A stretch of 64,000 nt of DNA from Hirsutella rhossiliensis. Lineage: Eukaryota; Ascomycota; Sordariomycetes; Hypocreales; Ophiocordycipitaceae. This document shows positions 52,794 to 62,574 of this stretch, piece by piece (position 1 is the first letter of the stretch; the number at the start of each line of letters is the position of its first letter). Both the position numbers and the translations under genes were made by a program. Under the pieces are notes generated by a model, which saw only the letters and a program-made list of their open reading frames with translations, was not told where the DNA came from and did not search any database. The stretch covers positions 2,604,001 through 2,668,000 of the forward strand of contig NW_025408677.1 of NCBI RefSeq assembly GCF_020360975.1, read 5' to 3'.

Positions 52794-54329
52794 ATGGACT
52801 CCAAAGCCTCGTCACTGTGGATGCCCAAGGGCATCGCCAAATCCAACTCGACCGCCTCTACCAGCGGCCGCTCTACGAAGTCATACGACTCGGTCAAGGG
52901 CATTGGAGTCTACGCCTTTGGCACTCTGCACCTTGTCCGGCACGATGACTCGCCTCGTCACTCGTTCGACGGCGATGAAGACGATGGCCCGCCGCCGCTG
53001 GAGCCCCCATCCGCAACCACGCAGTACAGTTTGCTACCCCAGACTAAGCAGCCTGCGTCGCCTCGAAATGCAATGCTCCATGCCATGGGAGGCGGCGATA
53101 TCGTCCTCGTCCTCCACCTGCCCGAGGCTTATACCATCGGCTACGACACCATTTCCTTCTCAGCCAAGCACTTCATCGGCATCAGAAGCCTGCCCGCCGG
53201 GCCCCACTTCTTCTGGGCTTCCAACTCTGCGGCCACTTCGGTCCGCAGCGGCTTCTGGATCATGAGCTCGGGCGTCAACAGAGTCCACGTCGTCCAGTGG
53301 CACCGGTACAACGAGGTGTTTGTTCGGCCCACTCGCACTGAGACGCGCATCCAGGCAGAAAACGTGGACAAGATCTTCGACCAGCTGCCCCAGTATCGGG
53401 ATCCCACCGCCTTGGGCCGCGCCGGCGGCGAAATGTCCCCTTTCAAGATCCAGACCAACATCAACTTGTGGAGAGAGTTGACGTGCAGCCTCGATCAGAC
53501 CATCCTGGACCGCATTATGGCAGAGCAGGAAGAAGGATGGAATGTGCACACGTGTGATCGCGTCAAGGGGTCGCTTAGACTTCCCGGCGACATGGACCTC
53601 GACAGGAGGCTGGCGCATCCCGTCTTCCAGTCACACGAACTCAAGTTTAGCTTCGAACAGCAAACCAGAACATACTCCCTCGCCCTGGTAGGGCGTGCCC
53701 GTACCCGCGACGCGAGAGACTCAACCTCGCACATCATCTCATGGATGACTGATGCCCCAACAAAGCGTCTCAGCGAGGATGACATTGTCGGCGAGCTCCA
53801 ATTCGCCTACGTCGCGGGCGTGTACATGGGGAACAACGCCTGCATCCAACAGTGGTGGTACATGGTCCTCAGACTCTTCCTTCGGGCCTATCGCCTCGTC
53901 CTTCGTCGGCCCCAACTCGCTGCGGCGCTGCTCCGCACAATCGCTGGCCAGCTTGCCCACAGCATCGGATGGGTCGATGAGTCGATTCTGGACTACAGCG
54001 AAGCCAACGCCCGCAAATTGCGCGTCGCTCTCATCATCTACAGGCGCCGCATGAAGGAGCTTATCCTAGGCACATCCCGGGATGCCAACGTTGATCGAGC
54101 CTCCGTCTCCGTCGCCTTTTCGAGGCTCGAAGGCGTTGTCGCGCAGCTGGGCTGGGATCTCCAAACCGAGTACCTCCGCAAGGGCAAGATCAGGTTGGAG
54201 GATGGCGAAGACCTGGACGTGGAGTTGAGTGAGCTCGAAGACGAAGACGAGCGTGGCGAGTGGGCACCCGAGATTATCGAGCTGGATGAGTACGGGCGCC
54301 AGATTGGCCTCGTGTCACTGTCGAGCTAG
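52794..54329 (+). CDS. AAR2: Aar2-family U5 snRNP assembly factor
   Basis: Aar2 binds Prp8 in the cytoplasm during U5 snRNP maturation and is later exchanged for Brr2. A single 1536-bp ORF encodes 511 residues with no intron. The N-terminal ~95 residues are Ser/Pro-rich and low complexity. The Aar2 N-domain follows with GGDIVLVLHLPEAYTIGYDT, KHFIGIRSLPAGPHFFWAS and GFWIMSSGVNRVHVVQWHRY. The helical C-domain shows ELQFAYVAGVYMGNNACIQQ, LRTIAGQLAHSIGWVDES and RLEGVVAQLGWDLQTEYLRK. The last 40 residues are acidic (DVELSELEDEDERGEW), ending in DEYGRQIGLVSLSS. Domain order and length agree with filamentous-fungal Aar2 proteins. The gene is convergent with RPS16. Confidence 0.9.
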   Translation: MDSKASSLWMPKGIAKSNSTASTSGRSTKSYDSVKGIGVYAFGTLHLVRHDDSPRHSFDGDEDDGPPPLEPPSATTQYSLLPQTKQPASPRNAMLHAMGGGDIVLVLHLPEAYTIGYDTISFSAKHFIGIRSLPAGPHFFWASNSAATSVRSGFWIMSSGVNRVHVVQWHRYNEVFVRPTRTETRIQAENVDKIFDQLPQYRDPTALGRAGGEMSPFKIQTNINLWRELTCSLDQTILDRIMAEQEEGWNVHTCDRVKGSLRLPGDMDLDRRLAHPVFQSHELKFSFEQQTRTYSLALVGRARTRDARDSTSHIISWMTDAPTKRLSEDDIVGELQFAYVAGVYMGNNACIQQWWYMVLRLFLRAYRLVLRRPQLAAALLRTIAGQLAHSIGWVDESILDYSEANARKLRVALIIYRRRMKELILGTSRDANVDRASVSVAFSRLEGVVAQLGWDLQTEYLRKGKIRLEDGEDLDVELSELEDEDERGEWAPEIIELDEYGRQIGLVSLSS

Positions 54330-55301
54330 ACGAAGATCTCGAGATTCTCGCCAGACCGAAGGCGGTCATGGAGAGGGGGCATTGCCCCGTCACTGACACT
54401 ACCCCCCGCCCACTAGGCTCATGAGTCTGGCGTTGTGGTAATGATAATTCGTGGGAGGGCTGCGAGAAAGCGTCTATGGAGTCGGAGGCGAGTCACAGCG
54501 TTTGAATTTCGGTATTGGAAACACGAGACATGCCGGAATAGGAAGGGAAGCTGCATATGCACGGCACGGAAAAGGCTTGTGTCTGGGGAGTCCTGGGTGT
54601 TTTGGCTGTTAGTTTATGCGCATTCAGTATAGCAAGGCTGATTGATTCATCACGCAAGTTCCCCGGCCCGGTTGATGAGCGAGGTTGAGGCACGAGCCTC
54701 ATGGACAAGACTGGCGCGGGGCTGATGCTCTGACTGTTCTCGTACGGCCAGTGCGAGTAAGCTCGTGCCTCTGCGGCCCTGTACGTAGATTGCTCAACCA
54801 CCCGCTTCCAGACAAGCCGTAAGGAGCCTGAGCAGGCTTCCTACGTCCAAGCAGTTCATGAGACGTGAACTGGGCTTCGTGTGGTGTCGAGTTGCTTCTC
54901 CATCTTCAACGGTCGACACCAGCCGACCCAAGGCGTACCTAGAAAGAGACTCGACAGTGGCGGCCATGCAGTTGGCTCCCAGACCTTTCACCACGGGCAA
55001 GCACATCATCATGGTATTCTCTGTCGTAAACGTTTTGAAGACTTCATTTGCCTGTCAGGCCCTTTACTACCGCCCAAATCAAGACCATGGAAATGCCCAG
55101 TGGAAAGCTATTCCCCACGCCAGGGAAGAAGAGACTCCGATTCCTTTTGTCCACGCCGCGACGTGACCACGTCCCCTCCACTGCCAAGCGGACCATTCCA
55201 CAATGGCCGCCGCACAGGCGTGGCGTCGCGCACTGTCCCAACACCCACGCACACATAAGCAGCATCTCCCTTCCATCCTGTGCCCCGGGACAATTGTCCG
55301 C
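54330..55301. other. Spacer between convergent AAR2 and RPS16
   Basis: 972 bp, tail-to-tail. It should hold two 3' UTRs. No exon with a recognisable motif or RNA gene is seen. Confidence 0.5.
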
Positions 55302-56090
55302 TTATCGGTAGGACTTCTGGAAACGGGCTCTGGCGCCGGGACCACCAAACTTCTTGGGCTCGCAGCGGCGGTTGTCGGCGACGAGCAGGGTGCGGTCGAA
55401 CTGGACGAGGGCCTGCTTGAGCATGTTCTTGGAGTGCTCGTCGACGTACTTTTGGTAGTAGGCGATGAGGGACTTGGCAATGGCCTGACGGACGGCGTAG
55501 ATCTGGGACGTGTGGCCACCACCCGTGACGCGGACGCGGATGTCGACGTTGGCGAACTTGTCGAGGCCGACGACGAGCAGGGGCTCGTAGACCTGCAGGG
55601 CACGGGAGTGTCAGTTTCGCAATCTCGAGGACCAGAGCTGACGTTCGGACGGCCCCGTTCGGGTGGCAACTTCGTAGAGTGTAATGCCAGTCACCCGACT
55701 GCGAGTGACTGCTGGACAGACAGGAGCGAGTTCCCCCCAGGGCTGGGGCTTGAGGGATGTGGAAAAGTCGTACCTTGAAGCGCAGGATCTCGGGCTGCAC
55801 CAGCTTCAGGGGACGGCCGTTGACCTTAATCAGACCACGGCCAGCCTACAGACACCAAGCAAGCGAAGTCAGCCGTCCGCCACCCTCTCGTTGAATTCGG
55901 CATCGTCGTGATCATCACCGCCGCCGTGACCCTGCCACCTCTCCGCCCACCGCGGCGCGGGCCAGGCGCGAGAGCACGACGGCGAAGGCAGGCGGGAGAC
56001 GCGATGCAGCGGACGCACCTTGCAGTGGGCGACAGCCGTGGCGGTCCTCTTCTTGCCAAAGCATTGCACGCTCTGCGTCGTCGACGACAT
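55302..56090 (-). CDS. RPS16: 40S ribosomal protein S16 (uS9)
   Basis: Cytosolic small-subunit ribosomal protein whose C-terminal tail contacts the P-site tRNA. Three exons (56019-56090, 55774-55845, 55302-55592) join in frame to 144 residues. The sequence starts [20 protein letters not shown], continues [20 protein letters not shown] and [20 protein letters not shown], and ends in the invariant basic tail with FQKSYR. Introns are 173 and 181 bp, longer than average here. Head-to-head with RPL32. Confidence 0.97.
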
Positions 56091-56587
56091 GTTTGCTGCT
56101 GTGTTATTCTGGCGTTGGCAAAGGAGCGCTTGCAAGGTCTCTCTCGATCGGTCGGTCGGTCGGTCTGGTCGGGAGGGGGTCTCCGGCTTGAGCTTCTCTC
56201 TTCTCGCCTGCGGTCGTCGTTTGCCTGGGCGGATTTTTTTTCGCCGGGAGAGGGTTTGTGCCCTTCCGAAGGGCGCTAGTCCGCTCTCGGGCTGGGGCTA
56301 CTGTGGGCCTTCTCGCTCTGCGTGTGTGTGCGCGTGCGCGGGGCTGAGCAAAAAAAGGACGGGAGATGGGAAAGAGGTGGCTGCACGTGACTGAAGCCCT
56401 AACCGAAGCCCTTTTGGACATTGGGGAGTGCATCGTTTCGGCTCCGCCCAAAATTTCGCCTCGAGTGAGCACCACGTCGGCCAACTTTCTCAGCCATCAG
56501 ACCCAGGAGTAACCGCCGTCAAGGTATGTGCATCGATGCTCGCTGATTCCGACAGATTGGAATCGCCGTTCTGACCGGCTTGTCCAG
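56091..56587. promoter_or_regulatory. Shared divergent promoter of RPS16 and RPL32 with HomolD/HomolE-like boxes
   Basis: 497 bp between the two start codons. GTGACTG at 56387-56393 is the reverse complement of CAGTCAC, the HomolD core of ribosomal protein promoters in fission yeast and many filamentous fungi. CCCTAACC at 56397-56404, only 3 bp away, resembles the HomolE/telomere-like element often paired with HomolD. A C/T-rich stretch lies on each outer flank. The assignment is by motif only. Confidence 0.6.
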
Positions 56588-57417
56588 ATGGTTTCCGCCA
56601 AGAAGCACGTTCCCATCGTGAAGAAGCGTACGTTTTTCTCGGTCCCTCCATCCGGCGATGCATCATCCCCCCCTTGGCCGCCTCCTCTCGTCGCCCGCCT
56701 GCTATCCGACGTGTACCACTCAGGCTTCGGCGGTTTGTCTGCGATATACGGCCGTGCGAAAAGGATCTGGCGGGCGGCGGCTGCGGAAGGGGGGGAGAGG
56801 GAGGCCCAGCTGGAGCGGATGTGGGCCGTCTGGAGTCGAAAACGCACATGTTAACGCGAGGTGTGAATAGGCACGAAGCGCTTCAACCGTCACCAGAGTG
56901 ACCGGTTCAAGTGCCTCGATCCCAGCTGGCGCAAGCCCAAGGGTATCGACAACCGTGTCCGGAGACGCTTCCGTGGCACAATGGCCATGCCCTCGGTACG
57001 TTTTTTTTTCCCTTTGGAGCCGCCTTCCACAAATTCCCTCCTGGGGCCTGGAGCTGTGGCGGGAGACCATTGCTCAGGGAGTCGATGCTGACGAGCGGTG
57101 CGAATAGATCGGCTACGGCTCCAACAAGAAGACCCGCTACATGATGCCCTCGGGCCACAAATCCTTCCTCGTCAACAACGTCAAGGACGTCGAGCTCCTG
57201 ATGATGCACAACCGAACATACGCCGCCGAGTACGTTGAAGCCCTTTGCATGACCACACCCATCGAGGGGGGTTTTTCCAAGCCTGCTGACATGTCGTCTC
57301 TTCTCCAGGATCGCCTCGAGCGTCTCCTCCCGGAAGCGAATCGACATCATCGCCCGCGCGAAGCAATTAGGGGTCAAGGTCACAAACGCCAAGGCAAAGG
57401 TCACGACCGAGGTGTAA
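56588..57417 (+). CDS. RPL32: 60S ribosomal protein L32 (eL32)
   Basis: Cytosolic large-subunit ribosomal protein. Four exons (56588-56627, 56871-56995, 57108-57229, 57309-57417) join in frame to 131 residues, the normal size. The sequence begins [20 protein letters not shown], contains the Zn-less eL32 core [18 protein letters not shown] and [20 protein letters not shown], and ends [13 protein letters not shown]. Intron 1 is 243 bp, much longer than introns 2 and 3 (112 and 79 bp), a common pattern for fungal ribosomal protein genes. Confidence 0.97.
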
Positions 57418-59057
57418 GCGCGCGTCAGCGCATCCAAGATTCGGGTTTCTGGGGCTGGTTTTTTACGGACGACATCGGGAAGGGGAGTGGGGAGGTTTTG
57501 CGCCGCGTTAGCAAACGTCCCTGGGAATTCTTAGGCCGGGCGCGGGATTTTGGCAGGTCCTCGGGCAATGTATCTGTCGAGATGATCCGACGCTCCGATG
57601 AACAAAACGCATCAATGTCAGTCACTCTCGTGCTTCAGCAGACGGGGTGCATACCCAGTTGAGCCTTGGCGGTGAAGTCGGCCATGAAGTCGATGAACAT
57701 CTCGGTGGTGGTGGTCATCAGTGGATAAGCCATGCAATGGTACACTGAATCCTGGCAGCGATCAACGCCCCTCTGGTGCTATCGAGGTGTGAAGAAGGAG
57801 AGGGAGGCTTCACATGTTTTCGCAAGGGGCCTCCTTTCTGATCCGTACCTCGCCCAGCGGGCGTGCTTGGGCTCCCAACGACAAGCATGTGGGCATTTGG
57901 TTCCTCCAGATCGAACGAAAGCCACTGTGTTCGCTTCCTTATGGGCAGAAAGGGCAAAGTTCTAGCCTTGACATCTGCTTCGGAGACGAGTCAAGTGGCA
58001 GCGAGGGACACGGTATGTCCAAGGGATGGCTACCATGGCCCACGCGACTGAAACTGAATGGCCGCCCCGGCTGAAGCTGCGCGAGCAGCCCATGTCGCGG
58101 GCTCGATTTAACGACGGGCACCCTAGCAGGGAAAACGCGCGACCCAGTCCAGAGCCACAACAAGGCAGAGCAGGCAGCCCAAAGGCGAGGTATGAGGAGG
58201 AAAAGGGTCGAGTCATTCCCATCTCCCCTCGCTGTGTTCACAGCGCCCGCCTCTAGGAGTAAACACTCGGGCACACACATATTGCAACAACGCCTAGTAT
58301 ACAAGACAGCAATAAGCACTCCACATCTTCTCCTCGCGCTCGCAGCCTCTTCCACGGCCCCGGGTATCAACTCACCCAAACACGGCCAGCCTGGCTGACC
58401 ATCCTCGTCCTGAATCATCACGAAAAAAAAGAAAGAAAGAAAATTTGGGGGACAGGAGCCAGGAGGGAACAAAGGGAAGACAGGAGACAAGCAAAGCCAG
58501 GCCGGGCATCCGCGCGCCTGTGCCTAGGGATGCCGCCGCATGCTCAACGAGGGCAGAAATCAGCATCACAAAAAAGAAAGCAAAAAGAGGGGCAAGGGGT
58601 GCGAGTGAAAGCACGAGCCAAGGCGGCGAGCACCGAATCAGGGACCTCGACAGGACCCGGCGCGCGCGACCGTGCTTGATGTGCTCTCCCCAAAGCGTTC
58701 GTACATCCAATGTATCTCATATCAGGGCATGTCGGCAAAAATCATTACCCATATACAGCTCAAAAAGACACCAAAAGGCAGAATATGTGACGGAAGAGAA
58801 GACACGCGGATGACCGCATTGCATGAGCAGCGCGTAACCTGACGCCTTGATGCTCCGGGGACGCTCAGTGCCTCCTCCTGATTTCATGGTCCGACAGACA
58901 GTCAATGGTGATGATCATGGAGGCCAGGTGTCGTGTTGTTGCCAAGCCCTGGCAACATGCCGCGGTTTTCGACCAAGCTTCAGCCTGTCCAGTCCGGGGC
59001 TCTGTTGTTGCGTGATAAGGGCCAGCCACTCAGTGGTGCTATAGCAACCACAGGTTC
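57418..59057. other. Spacer between convergent RPL32 and TEA4, with a possible small minus-strand exon
   Basis: 1.64 kb. Most of it shows only motif-free short ORFs. One short segment, 57656-57733 on the minus strand, has unusually coding-like codons (see the separate entry). An A-rich/purine tract lies at 58420-58450 and 58565-58600. No RNA gene recognised. Confidence 0.5.
57635..57733 (-). CDS. Possible small ORF or first exon, unrecognised
   Basis: A 32-codon ORF begins [20 protein letters not shown]. Its first 26 codons mostly end in C or G like the true exons of this window (ACC, GAG, ATC, GAC, TTC, AAG), unlike the surrounding non-coding DNA. A GTATGC donor follows Leu26, with CTGAC and CGACAG further downstream, so it could be a first exon of a gene of about 75 codons that ends next to RPL32. 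I do not recognise the protein, and it may be spurious. Confidence 0.25.
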   Translation of the reverse strand: MAYPLMTTTTEMFIDFMADFTAKAQLGMHPVC

Positions 59058-62000
59058 TTATATCGTCCCTCGGAGACGCTGTTTTCTCGCCAGCCAGTCT
59101 CCCAACATGTTATCCAATTGCTGCCCGGATTCCGAGTTAGCTTCCACATCGCAGGTTTGTTTCTCCGTCACTTGGCCTTACCGTGGTAATCTCGGCCAAC
59201 TTGGCATTCTGCTCCCGAAAGAGCCCTCCCATGACCGGATGGTCACTGCCGGCGGGCTCCACATCCGTCTTGTCGTAGACGACCGCCAACAGGTCTCGGA
59301 TATGATCGGTGTCGTCGAAAAAGGCTCGCAGCTTTGTGTCGTCCCAGCTCGGCTCTTTGCTTGCCGAGCCGCCGACTTGCTGGCCGCCACGCGCGGCCTG
59401 CGTCTGGTCAGGAGACGGCGAGGCTTCGGGCGAATCGGCCTCTGGCGATGACGTATCGACGACAAGCGGGGGCGGACTGGATACGTGGGCGGGAGATTCT
59501 TGAGCCTGCAACGTCTGCGTCCGCTCCGTGTGGCCCGGCAGCGGTTGCGGCGGCGGGGTGGACGTCTTGTCGTGCGCGGTCGCTGGTGTTGAGCGACTGC
59601 TGTTTTGTTGATCGCCAGCCGCCTGGGATATCGTAGAATCATTCGATCCGCCTTGCCATCCTTTTGGTGGAGAAGGCCCACGAGACGTCTGTTGGGTCTT
59701 GCCCTTGCCAGACCCTTCTGCCTCGGAATCGTCCGAGCCGTCCAGCTCTCGCGTCTTGGCTTTGACCGTCTTTTGCCCCCTAGAATCCGGACCAGCGCTT
59801 GAGCTCCGAGCGTTCACAAGCTTGGAGGTGGCAGACTTTTCGTCTCGCGGGGCGGCAGCCACGGAGCCGGATCGCTGCCGCAGGGCATCTTGAGCCGATG
59901 GCGGGTGCTGTTGATTGGACGGCACCTCCTGCGTCTCCCGAGTGTCGGGGTGGACGATGCGCATGGACGCTGGCGGCACGTTGGACACGTCGTTTGTGCG
60001 CCCCTCGGCCAAGTAGGACGCGAGCTCAACAGACTTGGGCGCCTTGCTCGCCGGGGGCGGTTTCTGCAATCTGCTCGAGTTCCGATGGGTGCTGCCGGGC
60101 TTGTCGGGAGAGGCCTGGTCTTCCACCATGCGATCCTCGCTGTCACGCGACTCGGAAGTGGTGTCCATGGACCGCTTGCCAATCGACTCGTCGTCATCTT
60201 CGAACACCTTCTTTTTATCTTTTCTCGAGAAGAAGCTTCGGATGGCGCTCGGCTTCTTTTCCTTTTCCTTTTCCTTCTTATCCTTGTCCTTGCTTTTCTT
60301 CTTATCCGGGACGAGTTCCTTTTCCAACTTATCCAGGCTGGTCCTCGCCTTTGCATCCCGGGTGGCGGATTCCGTCGACTCTCGAGGGGTGTTGTCATCT
60401 CGCAGCAGGTTGGGGGTGAGCGTTATCTTCTTGGTTTCGAGACTTTCGTCCTTGAAGAAAGAGTCGGTGTTCCTAACTGTGCCGTTTCGCGACCTGCTGG
60501 GACCGCCCGCCTGGTTGTCAATAGCGTCGTCGCCCTCTCTGGCCTCTTCGGCGTCGACCTCTTCTTTCGAGCCCTCTGCCATAGCGTCTTCCTTGCTCGC
60601 CCGGGTCTTTAGAGGTTCGACTTTAGCGCCATCGTCGCCGATTAGGTCGTCGGTCGAGCTATCCTGCTTGTGCTGATCTGCCGACTGCTGCGCACTGGGG
60701 CTAAATAGTTCGTCGCCATCATCGTCCTCGGTGGAGTAATCGAAATCGGAATAGTTGACGTAGGTTGGTTCAGCAAAGGTGACTGTCTTGCGCCTTCTGC
60801 GGATGGCCTTGAAGGAATTCTTGGGTTTTTGCGCCTGATCGCCCAGCATCGTGGCTGAAAGCTGTGGCCGTGTTAGGATTGGTGAGCTCAGGATGGTCTC
60901 GAGATATGCTTACGTCGATGTTCCTGTGCTTGTTCAAGCGGGCCAGTCTCTCCGTCGGCGTCTCGATGTGCTCGGCAGGCAGATATCCTGGATCGTCGTC
61001 AGACTCCATTCAGGCATCAGGGGTCCATCAACTCACCGATACTGCTGTCCTTGACCACTCGCACCAGCCACCAGTAGCTGTTGCTGTCATCCAGCAGCAC
61101 CATGGTGTCGCCCTTGGTCGCATTTGCTTGGCCTTCGACGGTAGCCACAAAGGTATGCAGCGCGTAAACGAACTCGAAATCGATGTCCTCTGAGTCTTGT
61201 AAGCACTCATCCCTCCAGCCAGATGCAGTATAACGTGGATTGCGGGGAAGGGGAAAGTCGGAACCATCGTCTTCCTCGATTGACGGCTCGTAAGGGATCG
61301 TGAGCGGCGAGCCATTGGAGTCGTAGCGGCCACCATCCATCTCGTCCAAGACTGAGTCCGAGGCCATCGAGGCACCAAGTCCTTGGTGGGCAGTCCGACG
61401 TAAGCCCAGAAAGTGCCCACCACTCTGCACACCAGGCCCGGGCACCGTCGTCAACGTCTTCTATCCGGACTTGGGTTTGCCCTGCTGGGAGCGACGGTAG
61501 CGTCTCCTTCTCCCTTCCCTCCTGGCCCCGCGAAAGGTGGCGGGGCGTTTGGCGTTGCGCCGTCGATTGCGCCGCGGGACAGAGTCGTCATCGTCGTCGA
61601 CAGTGTTGTTGGCCCGAGCGGTATACTCACCGCGAGGAAGAAGAGGACGGTTGCAGTGCCACTCAGCAACTGCCACTCCGACTTGATGGAGCTGCACACT
61701 TGTCCAGTAAACGGGAATAGAAGGTACGGGCACATTCGGGGTCAAGCACGAGGTCCTGGAAGGACCCGGGCAGGGCAGAGGCCGTGGCAAGCAAGATGGA
61801 AGGGAAGACAGGCGCGGCGGCCAGGCCCCTGGGGTGGTGGCGGAGTAGTACCCACCATCTTCGATTGAAGGAGAGCTCGAGATCTTGTCCATCATGTCAT
61901 CTTCGTCGAGGTCGCCATCGCCGTCGAGGTCGCCTTCGTCCGAAGACGATGAGGTGCCGTCATTCTGAGAAATAGCGAGGTCATCCTGGTGGTCGAGATC

Positions 62001-62574
62001 GTCGTCATACATGTCGGCAGTGGTGGACCCCCCGGCGAGGTCTCCGGGTTGGGCGCCACCGGAGCCCGAGTAGGCGCCGTGCTCTTGCGACTGGGCGTCA
62101 CCGGGTCTGCTGCCCTTTCCACTCATCCATAAAGCCCTTGGGCTATGGGCTTCCTCTTCGGCGGTCTCGTGAGCGACCTCGCGGAGGGTCTCGGCCTGGT
62201 GCGGAGCGATGGGAGAGAGGGAGTAGTCCGAGGCAGACTCGAGCAGGCGGTGGTGGTCCTTGGCCGACGGGGGACTCTGCTGCTGCAAATCGATTGTATC
62301 TGCAGAGCAGAGGAAGAAGAGGATCTTGTTAGCTGGAATTGGTATGACAGCAGGCGACAAAACAAAAAGAGAGAGAGATTCAAACAGAGCCTTGGCAGGG
62401 GGGCTGGAATGTGTGGCCCGTTGATACGCGGCACCACCCCGGCCGCTTGGTCGCAGACGAACCAAGGTCTCGTGGAGGCAGAGAGGTGCGGCAGGGTCAA
62501 GCAGGGGCCAGTCTCGGAAGAAGGGGAGGGGGATGGGCATACGTACCCGCGCGGATGATGGTAGGCCTAGTCAT
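59058..62574 (-). CDS. TEA4: SH3-domain cell-polarity protein of the Tea4/Bud14 type
   Basis: Landmark protein linking microtubule plus ends, formins and PP1 phosphatase at growing tips. Exons: 62547-62574 (MTRPTIIRA), an acidic exon starting at 62299, 61037-61351, 60914-60987, 59182-60861 and 59058-59120. The second exon may end at 61856 (GTGGGT donor) or 61631 (GTGAGT donor); both keep phase 1, giving 867 or 942 residues. The acceptor at 61352-61353 is also provisional. The SH3 domain reads FEFVYALHTFVATVEGQANA, NSYWWLVRVVKDSSIGYLPA and ends at EHIETPTERLARL. A PP1-docking RVxF-type motif KTVTF follows about 25 residues after NKHRNIDLSATMLGD. The remainder is charged and low complexity (KKKSKDKDKKEKEKEKK), closing with ITTQLDNMLGDWLARKQR. 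Confidence 0.88.
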
